Source: Calliopsis andreniformis | Lineage: Eukaryota; Arthropoda; Insecta; Hymenoptera; Andrenidae | DNA: 64,000 nt | Assembly (NCBI RefSeq): GCF_051401765.1 | Contig: NW_027480592.1 | Span: 744,001 to 808,000, forward strand | Direction of reading: 5' to 3' | In this document: positions 29,817 through 41,054 of the stretch, one piece after another | How the letters are laid out: every line of letters starts with the position of its first letter | How positions within the stretch are numbered: the stretch's first letter is position 1 | The notes under the pieces: generated by a model | Database searches by the model: none | What the model saw: only the letters and a program-made list of their open reading frames with translations | Told to the model about the DNA's origin: nothing | Program-made: the position numbers and the translations under genes

Positions 29817-30321
29817 CGTCATTGAGTACCACTGTCGCCGCCGCGCGTTTCGCCAAACTATTTTATTTCTATATTGAAAACAAAAATAATTTTGAACATT
29901 CGCTTGATGCTTTCCTTAGTGGAAAGGTTTGCTCTACCGCGTGGTATAGTCAAATTTTTTCCTAGACCCTTACTTTTTGAAATAAAGTGAAAAATATCAG
30001 CAAAAATGGGTGCGTTTTGGGTGTCCTTTTCACTTTAATTGTTATTTAAACCTATTTCGATGTTTATAATCTAATAAATATTTATATTATTTTATTCGGG
30101 AGAGTCCACAGAATCATTTCGTGCAAAGAGCAACTAAGTAACTACTACGACAAACGCACAGAAAAATCCCAAAGTTGAAAATTTGTCATTTTTTTCAAAA
30201 TTGATTTTTTCAAAAACTGTACGTTCTGGAAAAAAACGGTTTGCAGATTCGTAATCAGCACGTCGAAATCTATAAGAAATGTTTATTCACGCTTACAAAA
30301 TCAGACCCCTGTTGAACAGTG
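29817..30321 (-). repeat. Terminal inverted repeat, right arm (505 bp)
   Basis: Reverse complement of the left arm apart from the subterminal 7-bp versus 17-bp block and eight substitutions (examples: TGCAC against TGTAC, ACCACGCGG against AACACGCGA). Confidence 0.93.
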
Positions 30322-30324
30322 TTA
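30322..30324. repeat. Target site duplication TTA, right copy
   Basis: TTA directly after CAGTG at the element's right end, followed by TCATAATTG, the continuation of the interrupted monomer. Confidence 0.88.
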
Positions 30325-31498
30325 TCATAATTGTTATTATGATTGCTATGATTTTTGTGGTTATTATGACGGTTACTATGATTATTATGATTGATAGTGT
30401 GGTTATTATGATTATCATTTAGATTATTATGCCTATTATGGTTATTATGGTTTTTATGGCTATTATAATGGTTATTATGATTGCTTCCAAGTTTATTATG
30501 GTTATTATTATGATTATTACGATTATTATGTTTCATAGTGTGATTATGACGAATATTATGTTCATCACTAGGATTATTCTGGTGATTATGACTATAACGA
30601 TTATTATGGTTATAATAACGATTATAAGGGTTATTTCCATGACAATTCTGTTTATTACTACGATGTTATGATTATTACAGTTAGTATAACTATTACTATG
30701 ATTATTGCGGCTATTATGATTGTTGCTATGATTATTATGTTTATTATTACGATTGTTATGATTCTTGTGGTTATTATGACGATTACTATTATTATTATGG
30801 TTGATAGTGTGGTTATTATGATTATTAGTTAGGTTATTATGGCTGTTACGTATATTATGGTTTTTATGTCCATCATAATGGTTATTATTATTGCTTCCAA
30901 GTTTATTATGGTTATTATTATGATTATTACGATTATTATGTTTCATAGTATGATTATGACGAATATTATGATCATCACTAAGCTTATTCTGGTGGTTTTC
31001 ACTATGACGATTATTATGGCTATAATAACGATTATTAAGGTTATTTCCATGATGATTCTGTTTATTATTTCGATGTTATGACTACTACAGTTAGCATAAC
31101 TATTACTATGGTAATTACGACTTTTGTGACTGTTGCTATGATTAGTATGCTTATTATTACGATTGTTATGATTGTTGTGGTTATTATGACGGTTACTATG
31201 ATTATTATGGTTGATAGTGTGGTTATTATGATTATTATCTAGATTATTATGGCTGTTACGTTTATTATGGTTTTTATGGCCATCACAATGGTTATTATGA
31301 TTGCTTCCAAGTTTATTATGGTTATTATTATGGTTATTATGATTATTATGTTTCATAGTATGATTATGACGAATATTAGGATCATCACTAAGATTATTCT
31401 GGTGGTTTTGACTATGACGATTATTATGGCTATAATAACGATTATTAATGTTATTTCCAAGGTAATTCTGTTTATTATTACGTTGTTATGATTATTAG

Positions 31499-31511
31499 AG
31501 TTAGTCTAACT
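31499..31511. repeat. Monomer-start dyad AGTTAG-T-CTAACT (representative)
   Basis: Inverted repeat of 6 bp around one base, at about position 12-24 of class B monomers. Classes A and C keep a 5-bp version, AGTTA-GCA-TAACT or AGTTA-GTA-TAACT. It is found at the same place in nearly all monomers. Broken forms occur: GCATATCT at 9903, 22756, 54591, 55410 and 58277; TATAATT at 23154, 27391, 36956 and 57049; GTCTGACT at 23973. Whether a protein binds it is unknown. Confidence 0.75.
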
Positions 31512-31788
31512 ATTACTACGATTATTACGGCTATTATGATTGTTGCTACGATTATCATAGTTATTATTATGATTGTTATGATTTTTGTGGTTATTATGAC
31601 GTTTACTATGATTATTATGGTTGATAGTAAGGTTATTATGATTATCATGCAGATTATTATGGCTATTACGATTATTATGGTTTTTATGGCCATTATATTG
31701 GTTATTATGATTCTTTCCAGGTTTATTATGGTTCTTATTATGATTATTATGATTATTATGTTTCATAGTATGATTATGACGTATATTA

Positions 31789-31821
31789 TCATAATCACTA
31801 AGATTATTTTGGTGATTATGA
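31789..31821. repeat. Monomer hairpin TCATAATCAC / GTGATTATGA (representative)
   Basis: Perfect 10-bp arms separated by a 13-bp loop. The same place in other monomers carries TGATCATCAC instead of TCATAATCAC, which shortens the perfect stem to 5 bp (ATCAC/GTGAT) and adds the palindrome TGATCA. Potential hairpin in single-stranded DNA or a transcript; function unknown. Confidence 0.65.
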
Positions 31822-31842
31822 CTATTACGATTATTATAGCTA

Positions 31843-31857
31843 TAATAACGATTATTA
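31843..31857. repeat. Monomer dyad TAATAA-CGA-TTATTA (representative)
   Basis: Six-base arms around CGA, found in most monomers just upstream of the second TTTCC box. Variants such as ATAGCGATTATTA break one arm. In such AT-rich text a short dyad of this kind could be chance plus amplification. Confidence 0.5.
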
Positions 31858-33536
31858 AGGCTATTTCCATGATAATTCTGTTTATTATTTCGATGTTATG
31901 ATTATTACAGTTAGCATAACTATTACTACGATTATTACGACTATTATGACTGTTGCTATGATTATTACGATTATTATTACGTTTGTCATGATTGTTGTGG
32001 TTATTATGACGATTACTATGATTATTATGGTTGACAGTGTGGTTATTATGATTATCATTTAGATTATTACGGCTATTACTATTATTATGGTTTTCATTGC
32101 TATTATAATGGTTATTATGGTTGTTTCCAAGTTTATAATGGTTATTATTATGATAATTACGATTATTATGTTTCATAGTGTGATTATGACGGATATTATG
32201 ATCATCACTAAGATTATTCTGGTGATTATGACTATTACGATTATTATGGTTATAATAACGATTATTAAGGTTATTTCCATGATAATTCTGTTTATTATTA
32301 CGTTGTTATGATTATTAGAGTTAGTCTAACTCTTACTACGATTATTGCGGCTATTATGATTGTTGCTACGGTTATCATAGTTATTATTATGATTGTTATG
32401 ATTTTTGTGGTTATAATGACGTTTACTATGATTATTATGGTTGATGGTAAGGTTATTATGATTATCATGCAGATTATTATGGCTATTACGATTATTATGG
32501 TTTTTATGGCCATTATATTGGTTATTATGATTCTTTCCAGGTTTATTATGGTTCTTATTCTGATTATTATGATTATTATGTTTCATACTATGATTATGAC
32601 GTATATAATCATAATCACTAAGACTATTTTGGTGATTATGTCTATTACGATTATTATGGCTGTAATAACGATTATTAAGGCTATTTCCATGATAATTCTG
32701 TTTATTATTTCGATGTTATGATTACTACAGTTAGCATAACTATTACTATGATTATTACGACTATTATGACTGTTGCTATGATTATTATGGTTATTATTAC
32801 GATTGTTATGATTGTTGTGTTTATTACGACGATTACTATGATTATTATGGTTGATAGTGTGGTTATTATGATTATCATTTATATTATTATGCCTATTATG
32901 CTTATTATGGTTTTCGTTGCTATTATAATGGTTATTATGATTGTTTCCAAGTTTATCATGGTTATTATTATGATTATTACGATTATTATGTTTCATAGTG
33001 TGATTATGACGAATATTATGATCATCACTGAGGTTATTCTGGTGGTTTTGACTATGACGATTATTATGTCTATAATAACGATTATTAATGTTATTTCCAA
33101 GGTAATTCTGTTTATTATTACGTTGTTATGATTATTAGAGTTAGTCTAACTATTACTACGATTATTACGGCTATTATGATTGTTGCTACGATTATCACAG
33201 TTATTATTATGATTGTTATGATTTTTGTGTTTATTATGACGTTTACTATGATTATTATGTTTGATAGTAAGATTATTATGATTATCATGCAGATTATTAT
33301 GGCTATTACGATTATTATGGTTTTTATGGCCATTATATTGGTTATTATGATTCTTTCCAGGTTTATTATGGTTCTTATTATGATTATTATGTTTATTATG
33401 TTTCATAGTATGATAATGACGTATATTATCATAATCACTAAGATTATTTTGGTGATTATGACTATTCCGATTATTATGGCTATAATAACGATTATTAAGT
33501 TATTTCCACGATAATTCTGTTTATTATTTCGATGTT

Positions 33537-35315
33537 ATGATTACTACAGTTAGAATAACTATTACTATGATTATTACGACTATTATGACTGTTGCTATGA
33601 TTATTATTATTATTATTACGATTGTTAGGATTGTTGTGGATATTATGACGGTTACTATGATTATTCTGGTTGACAGTGTGGTTATTAAGATTATCAGTTA
33701 GATTATAATGCCTATTATGCTTATTATGGTTTTTATTGCCATCACAATGGTTATTATGATTGCTTCCAAGTTTATTATGGTTATTATTATGGTTACTATG
33801 ATTATTATGTTTCATAGTATGATTATGCCGAATATTATGATCATCACTAAGATTATTCTGGTGGTTTTGACTATGACGATTATTATGGCTATAATAACGA
33901 TTATTAATGTTATTTCCAAGGTAATTCTGTTTATTATTACGTCGTTATGATTATTAGAGTTAGTCTAACTATTACTATGTTTATTACGGCTATTATGATT
34001 GTTGCTACGATTATCATAGTTATTATTATGATTGTTATGATTTTTGTGGTTATTAAGACGGTTACTATGATTATTATGGATCATAGTATGGTTATTATGA
34101 TTATAATGCAGATTATTATGGCTATTTCGATTATTATGGTTTTTATGGCCATTATAATGGTTATTATGATTGTTTCCAAGTTTATTATGGTTGTTATTAT
34201 GATTATTATGATTATTATGTTTCATAGTATGATTATGACGAATATTATGATCATCACTCAGATTATTCTGGTGATTATGTCTATTACGATTATTATAGCT
34301 ATAATAGCGATTATTAAGGTTATTTCCATGACAATTCTGTTTATTATAACGATGTTATGACTATTACAGTTAGTATAACTATTACTATGACTATTACGAC
34401 TATTTTGACTGTTGCTATCATTATTATGATTATTATTACGGTTGTTATGATTGTTGTGGTTATTATGACGATTACTATGATTATTATGGTTGACAGTATG
34501 GTTATTATGATTATCATTCAGATTATTATGGCTATTATGATTATTATGGTTTTTATGGCCATTATAATGGTTATTATGATCGTTTTCAGGTTTATTATAG
34601 TTATTATTATGATTAGTACGATTATTATGGTTCCTAGTATGATTATGGCGAATATTATGGTCATCACTAAGATTATAATGGCTATTATGATTAATATGGT
34701 TTTTATGGCTATCATAATGGTTATTCCGAATTTTCCAGGTTTATTATGGTTATTATTATGATTATTATGTTTTATAGTATGATTATGACGTATATTATGA
34801 TCATCACTAAGATTATTCTGGTGATTACGACTATTACGATTATTATGGCTATAATAACGATTATTAATGTTATTTCCAAGGTAATTCTGGTTATTATTAC
34901 GTTGTTATGATTATTAGAGTTAGTCTAACTATTACTACGATTATTACGGCTATTATGATTGTTGCTAAGATTATCATAGTTAATATTATGATTGTTATGA
35001 TTTTTGTGGTTATTATGACGTTTACTATGATTATTATGGTTGATAGTATGGTTATTATGATTATCACGCAGATTATTATGGCTATTACGATTATTATGGT
35101 TTTTATGGCCATTATAATGGTTATTATGATTCTTTCCTGGTTTATTATGGTTCTTATTATGATTATTATGATTATTATGTTTCATAGTATGATTATGACG
35201 TATACTATCATAATCACAAAGATTCTTTTGGTGATTATGACTATTACGATTATTATGGCTATAATAACGATTATTAAGTTATTTCCATGATAATTCTGTT
35301 TATTATTTCGATGTT
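33537..35315 (+). repeat. 1779-bp four-monomer unit (A2-B-C550-B)
   Basis: Monomers 33537, 33947, 34357 (550 bp) and 34907. A second, incomplete copy follows from 35316 to about 36105 at a spacing of 1779 bp. The fourth monomer has lost one G before its second TTTCC box (AAGTTATTTCC), making it 409 bp. Confidence 0.85.
34357..34906 (+). repeat. 550-bp monomer variant (C550)
   Basis: Third monomer of the 33537 four-monomer unit. Has TTGCTATCATTATTATG and TATTCCGAATTTTCC, shared with 41875 and 43654. Confidence 0.85.
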
Positions 35316-36064
35316 ATGATTACTACAGTTAGCATAACTATTACTATGATTATTACTACTATTATGACTGTTGCTATGATTATTATTATTATTATTACGA
35401 TTGTTATGATTGTTGTGGATATTATGACGGTCACTATGATTATTCTGGTTGACAGTGTGGTTATTAAGATTATCAGTTAGATTATAATGCCTATTATGCT
35501 TATTATGGTTTTTATTGCCATCACAATGGTTATTATGATTGCTTCCAAGTTTATTATGGTTATTATTATGGTTACTATGATTATTATGTTTCATAGTATG
35601 ATTATGCCGAATATTATGATCATCACTAAGATTATTCTGGTGGTTTTGACTATGACGATTATTATGGCTATAGTAACGATTATTAATGTTATTTCCAAGG
35701 TAATTCTGTTTATTATTACGTCGTTATGATTATTAGAGTTAGTCTAACTATTACTATGTTTATTACGGCTGTTATGATTGTTGCTACGATTATCATAGTT
35801 ATTATTATGATTGTTATGATTTTTGTGGTTATTATGACGGTTACTATGATTATTATGGATCATAGTATGGTTATTATGATTATAATGCAGATTATTATGG
35901 CTATTTCGATTATTATGGTTTTTATGGCCATTATAATGGTTATTATGATTGTTTCCAAGTTTATTATGGTTGTTATTATGATTATTATGATTATTATGTT
36001 TCATAGTATGATTATGACGAATATTATGATCATCACTCAGATTATTCTGGTGATTATGTCTATT

Positions 36065-36988
36065 ACGATTATTATAGCTATAATAGCGATTATTAAGGTT
36101 ATTTCCATGATAATTCTGTTTATTATTTCGATGTTATGATTACTACAGTTAGCATAACTATTACTACGGTTATTAAGACTATTATGACTGTTGCTATGAT
36201 TATTACGATTATTATTACGATTGTCATGATTGTTGTGGTTATTATGTCGATTACTATGATTATTATGGTTGACAGTGCGGTTATTATAATTATCATTTAG
36301 ATTATTATGGCTATTACTATTATTATGGTTTTCATTGCTATTATAATGGTTATTATGATTGCTTCCAAGTTTATTATGTTTATTATTATGATTATTACGA
36401 TTATTATGTTTCATAGTGTGATTATGACGAATATTATGATCATCAATAGGATTATTCTGGTGATTATGACTATAACGATTATTATGGTTATAATAACGAT
36501 TATAAGGGTTATTTCCATGAAAATTCTGTTTATTACCACGATGATATGATTATTACAGTTAGTATAACTATTACTATGCTTATTGCGGCTATTATGATTG
36601 TTGCTATAATTATTAGGATTATTGCTACGATTGTTATGATTGTTGTGGTTATTATGACGATTACTATGATTATTATGGTTGACAGTGTGGTTATTATGAT
36701 TATCATTTAGATTATTATGGCTATTACGATTATTATGGTTTTTATGGCCATTATAATGGTTATTATGATTGTTTCCAAGTTTATTATGGTTCTTATTATG
36801 ATTATTATGATAATTATGTTTCATAGTATGATTATGACGAATATTATGATCATCACTCAGATTTTTCTAGAGATTATGACTATTACGATTATTATAGCTA
36901 TAATAACGATTATTAAGGCTATTTCCATGATAATTCTGCTTATTGTTACGATGTTATGATTATTACAGTTAGTATAATTATTACTATG
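36065..36988 (+). repeat. 9565-bp-spaced duplication, copy 2
   Basis: Partner of 26500-27423. The following monomer (36956-37364) is itself a mosaic: its first part resembles 23154 and its end resembles 27941 (shared ATGTTTCCTAG near 28211 and 37227). It has a 1-bp deletion in GTGGTTATATGACGG. Confidence 0.72.
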
Positions 36989-37945
36989 ATTATTACGGCT
37001 ATTATGATTGTTGCTACGATTATCATAATTGTTATTATGATTGCTATGATTTTTGTGGTTATATGACGGTTACTATGATTACTATGGTTGATAATACAGT
37101 TATTATGATTATCATTCAGATTATTATGGCTATTATTATTATTATGGTTTTTATGGCCATTATAATGGTTATTATGATGCTTTCCAGGTTTATTATGGTC
37201 CTTATTATGATTATTATGATTATTATGTTTCCTAGTATGATTATGACGTATATTATCATAATCACAAAGATTACTTTGGTGATTATGTCTATTACGATTA
37301 TTATGGCTATAATAACGATTATTAAGGTTATTTCCATGATAATTCTGTTTATTATTTCGATGTTATGACTACTACAGTTAGCATAACTATTACTACGATT
37401 ATTACGGCTATTATGATTGTTGCTACGATTATCATAGTTATTATTATGATTGTTATTATTTTTGTGGTTATTATGACGTTTACTATGATTATTATGGTTG
37501 ATAGTAAGGTTATTATGATTTTCACGCAGATTATTATGGCTATTACGATTATTATGGTCTTTATGGCCATTATAATGGTTATTATGATTGTTTCCAAGTT
37601 TATTATGGTTATTATTATGATTACTACGATTATTATGGTTCCTAGTATGATTATGACGAATATTATGATCATCACTCAGATTATTCTGGTGATTATGCCT
37701 ATTACGATTATTATAGCTATAATAACGATTATTAAGGTTATTTCCATGATAATTCTGTTTATTGTTACGATGTTGTGATTATTACAGGTAGCATAACTAT
37801 TACTACGGTTATTACGACTATTATGACTGTTGCTATGATTATTACGATTATTATTACGATTGTCATGATTGTTGTGGTTATTATGTCGATTACTATGATT
37901 ATTATGGTTGACAGTGTGGTTATTATGATTATCATTTAGATTAAT

Positions 37946-38797
37946 ATGGCTATAACTATTATTATGGTTTTCATTGCTATTATAATGGTTATTATGGTTG
38001 TTTCCAAGTTTATCATGGTTATTATTATGATTATTACGATTATTATGTTTCATAGTGTGATTATGACGAATATTATGATCATCACTAAGATTATTCTGGT
38101 GATTATGACTATTACGATTATTATGGCTATAATAACGATTATTAAGGTTATTTCCATGATAATTCCGTTTATTATTTCGATGTTATGACTACTACAGTTA
38201 GCATAACTATTACCATGGTTATTACGACTTTTGTGACTGTTGCTATGATTAGTATGCTTATTATTACGATTGTTATGATTGTTATGGTTATTATGACGAC
38301 TACTATTTATTATTATGGTTGATAGTGTGGTTATTATGATTATTATCTAGATTATTATGGCTATTATGAATATTATGGTTTTTATGGCCATTATAATGGT
38401 TATTATGATTCTTTCCAGGTTTATTATTGTTCTTATTATGATTATTATGATTATTATGTTTCATAGTATGATTATGACGAATATTATGATCATCACTCAG
38501 ATTATTCTAGTGATTATGACTATTACGACTATTATAGCTATTATAACGATTATTAAGGTTATTTCCATGATAATTCTGCTTATTGTTACGATGTTATGAT
38601 TATTACAGTTAGTATAACTATTACTATGATTATTACGGCTATTATGATTGTTGCTATGATTATCATAATTGTTATTATGATTGCTTTGATTTTTGTGGTT
38701 ATTATGACGGTTACTATGATTATTATGATTGATAGTGTGGTTATTATGATTATCATTTAGATTATTATGCCTATTATGGTTATTATGGTTTTTATGG
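37946..38797 (+). repeat. Close paralogue of the transposon-bearing monomers, empty site included
   Basis: Matches 28522-29236 and then 30325-30459 once the element is removed, at an upstream offset of 9424. It includes the shared 411-bp monomer (38185, paired with 28761). A single TTA at 38660-38662 is the uninterrupted equivalent of the insertion site. Confidence 0.88.
38660..38662. other. Paralogous empty target site (single TTA)
   Basis: Lies 9424 bp downstream of the left TTA copy at 29236. Flanks on both sides match those of the insertion, so this copy shows the pre-insertion state. Confidence 0.85.
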
Positions 38798-41054
38798 CCA
38801 TTATATTGGTTATTATGATTCTTTCCAGGTTTATTATGGTTCTTATTATGATTATTATGATTATTATGTTTCATAGTATGATTATGACGAATATTAGGAT
38901 CATCACTAAGATTATTCTGGTGGTTTTGACTATGACGATTATTATGGCTATAATAACGATTATTAATGTTATTTCCAAGGTAATTCTGTTTATTATTACG
39001 TTGTTATGATTATTAGAGTTAGTCTAACTATTACTACGATTATTACGGCTATTATGATTGTTGCTACGATTATCATAGTTATTATTATGATTGTTATGAT
39101 TTTTGTGGTTATTATGACGTTTACTATGATTATTATGGTTGATAGTAAGGTTATTATGATTATCATGCAGATTATTATGGCTATTACGATTATTATGGTT
39201 TTTATGGCCATTATATTGGTTATTATGATTCTTTCCAGGTTTATTATGGTTCTTATTATGATTATTATGATTATTATGTTTCATAGTATGATTATGACGT
39301 ATATTATCATAATCACTAAGATTATTTTGGTGATTATGACTATTACGATTATTATAGCTATAATAACGATTATTAAGGCTATTTCCATGATAATTCTGTT
39401 TATTATTTCGATGTTATGATTATTACAGTTAGCATAACTATTACTACGATTATTACGACTATTATGACTGTTGCTATGATTATTACGATTATTATTACGT
39501 TTGTCATGATTGTTGTGGTTATTATGACGATTACTATGATTATTATGGTTGACAGTGTGGTTATTATGATTATCATTTAGATTATTACGGCTATTACTAT
39601 TATTATGGTTTTCATTGCTATTATAATGGTTATTATGATTGTTTCCAAGTTTATAATGGTTATTATTATGATTATTACGATTATTATGTTTCATAGTGTG
39701 ATTATGACGGATATTATGATCATCACTAAGATTATTCTGGTGATTATGACTATTACGATTATTATGGTTATAATAACGATTATTAAGGTTATTTCCATGA
39801 TAATTCTGTTTATTATTACGTTGTTATGATTATTAGAGTTAGTCTAACTCTTACTACGATTATTGCGGCTATTATGATTGTTGCTACGGTTATCATAGTT
39901 ATTATTATGATTGTTATGATTTTTGTGGTTATAATGACGTTTACTATGATTATTATGGTTGATGGTAAGGTTATTATGAGTATCATGCAGATTATTATGG
40001 CTATTACGATTATTATGGTTTTTATGGCCATTATATTGGTTATTATGATTCTTTCCAGGTTTATTATGGTTCTTATTCTGATTATTATGATTATTATGTT
40101 TCATACTATGATTATGACGTATATAATCATAATCACTAAGACTATTTTGGTGATTATGTCTATTACGATTATTATGGCTGTAATAACGATTATTAAGGCT
40201 ATTTCCATGATAATTCTGTTTATTATTTCGATGTTATGATTACTACAGTTAGCATAACTATTACTATGATTATTACGACTATTATGACTGTTGCTATGAT
40301 TATTATGGTTATTATTACGATTGTTATGATTGTTGTGTTTATTACGACGATTACTATGATTATTATGGTTGATAGTGTGGTTATTATGATTATCATTTAT
40401 ATTATTATGCCTATTATGCTTATTATGGTTTTCGTTGCTATTATAATGGTTATTATGATTGTTTCCAAGTTTATCATGGTTATTATTATGATTATTACGA
40501 TTATTATGTTTCATAGTGTGATTATGACGAATATTATGATCATCACTGAGGTTATTCTGGTGGTTTTGACTATGACGATTATTATGTCTATAATAACGAT
40601 TATTAATGTTATTTCCAAGGTAATTCTGTTTATTATTACGTTGTTATGATTATTAGCGTTAGTCTAACTATTACTACGATTATTACGGCTATTATGATTG
40701 TTGCTACGATTATCACAGTTATTATTATGATTGTTATGATTTTTGTGTTTATTATGACGTTTACTATGATTATTATGTTTGATAGTAAGATTATTATGAT
40801 TATCATGCAGATTATTATGGCTATTACGATTATTATGGTTTTTATGGCCATTATATTGGTTATTATGATTCTTTCCAGGTTTATTATGGTTCTTATTATG
40901 ATTATTATGTTTATTATGTTTCATAGTATGATAATGACGTATATTATCATAATCACTAAGATTATTTTGGTGATTATGACTATTCCGATTATTATGGCTA
41001 TAATAACGATTATTAAGTTATTTCCACGATAATTCTGTTTATTATTTCGATGTT

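Larger units (their letters stand above)
29239..30321. mobile_element. Non-autonomous CMC-type (CACTA/Chapaev-like) foldback MITE
   Basis: A 1083-bp insertion unrelated to the satellite. It starts CACTGTTCAACA, ends with the exact reverse complement TGTTGAACAGTG and is flanked by TTA on both sides. CACTG/CAGTG termini with a 3-bp target duplication are known marks of the CMC group (CACTA/EnSpm, Mirage, Chapaev); TTA alone would also fit PIF/Harbinger, but the termini do not. Which CMC branch (EnSpm or a Chapaev family) cannot be settled from the ends. Almost the whole element is inverted repeat, leaving no room for a transposase, so it would need one supplied elsewhere. It is the only insertion in the window, and no neighbouring higher-order copy carries it. 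Two 83-codon mirror-image ORFs inside it are products of the palindrome. Confidence 0.88.
31488..31897 (+). repeat. Representative 410-bp monomer (class B)
   Basis: Chosen as a clean example. It reads as 136 triplets plus two bases, nearly all with A or G first and T or C second. Landmarks: a dyad at 31499-31511; two TTTCC boxes at 31714 and 31865, which interrupt the otherwise ATT/ATG-rich text; a hairpin at 31789-31821; a second dyad at 31843-31857; and the junction sequence GATGTTATGA at its end. Other classes differ mainly at the first 60 bases and in the choice of ATG, ACG, GTT or GCT along the body. The triplet texture suggests descent from an expanded ATT/ATG microsatellite that later became fixed as a 410-bp unit; that origin is inference. 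Confidence 0.9.
30380..33500 (+). repeat. 17773-bp-spaced duplication, copy 1
   Basis: Monomers 30668, 31078, 31488, 31898, 32308, 32718 and 33128 pair with 48441 through 50901. The copy begins just right of the transposon insertion, so the element itself is not included. Confidence 0.83.
31350..36105 (+). repeat. 7518-bp-spaced duplication, copy 1
   Basis: Monomers 31488 to 35726 pair with 39006 to 43244 at a constant offset of 7518 bp (18 monomers, one of 550 bp). Left boundary lies inside the 31078 monomer and right boundary near the end of the 35726 monomer, after which 36136 is A-type and its partner position is C550. Boundaries are by eye, within about 30 bp. Confidence 0.85.

Noticed and set aside
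29605..29965. Two 83-codon ORFs, one per strand, sharing the start MAKRAAATVVLND
   Set aside because: They are the same sequence read from the two arms of the palindrome; they differ only in the spacer. No domain is recognisable.
29239..30321. LTR retrotransposon or PIF/Harbinger MITE
   Set aside because: The repeats are inverted, not direct, so not LTRs. TTA fits PIF/Harbinger, but the CACTG ends do not match the usual G-rich ends of that group.
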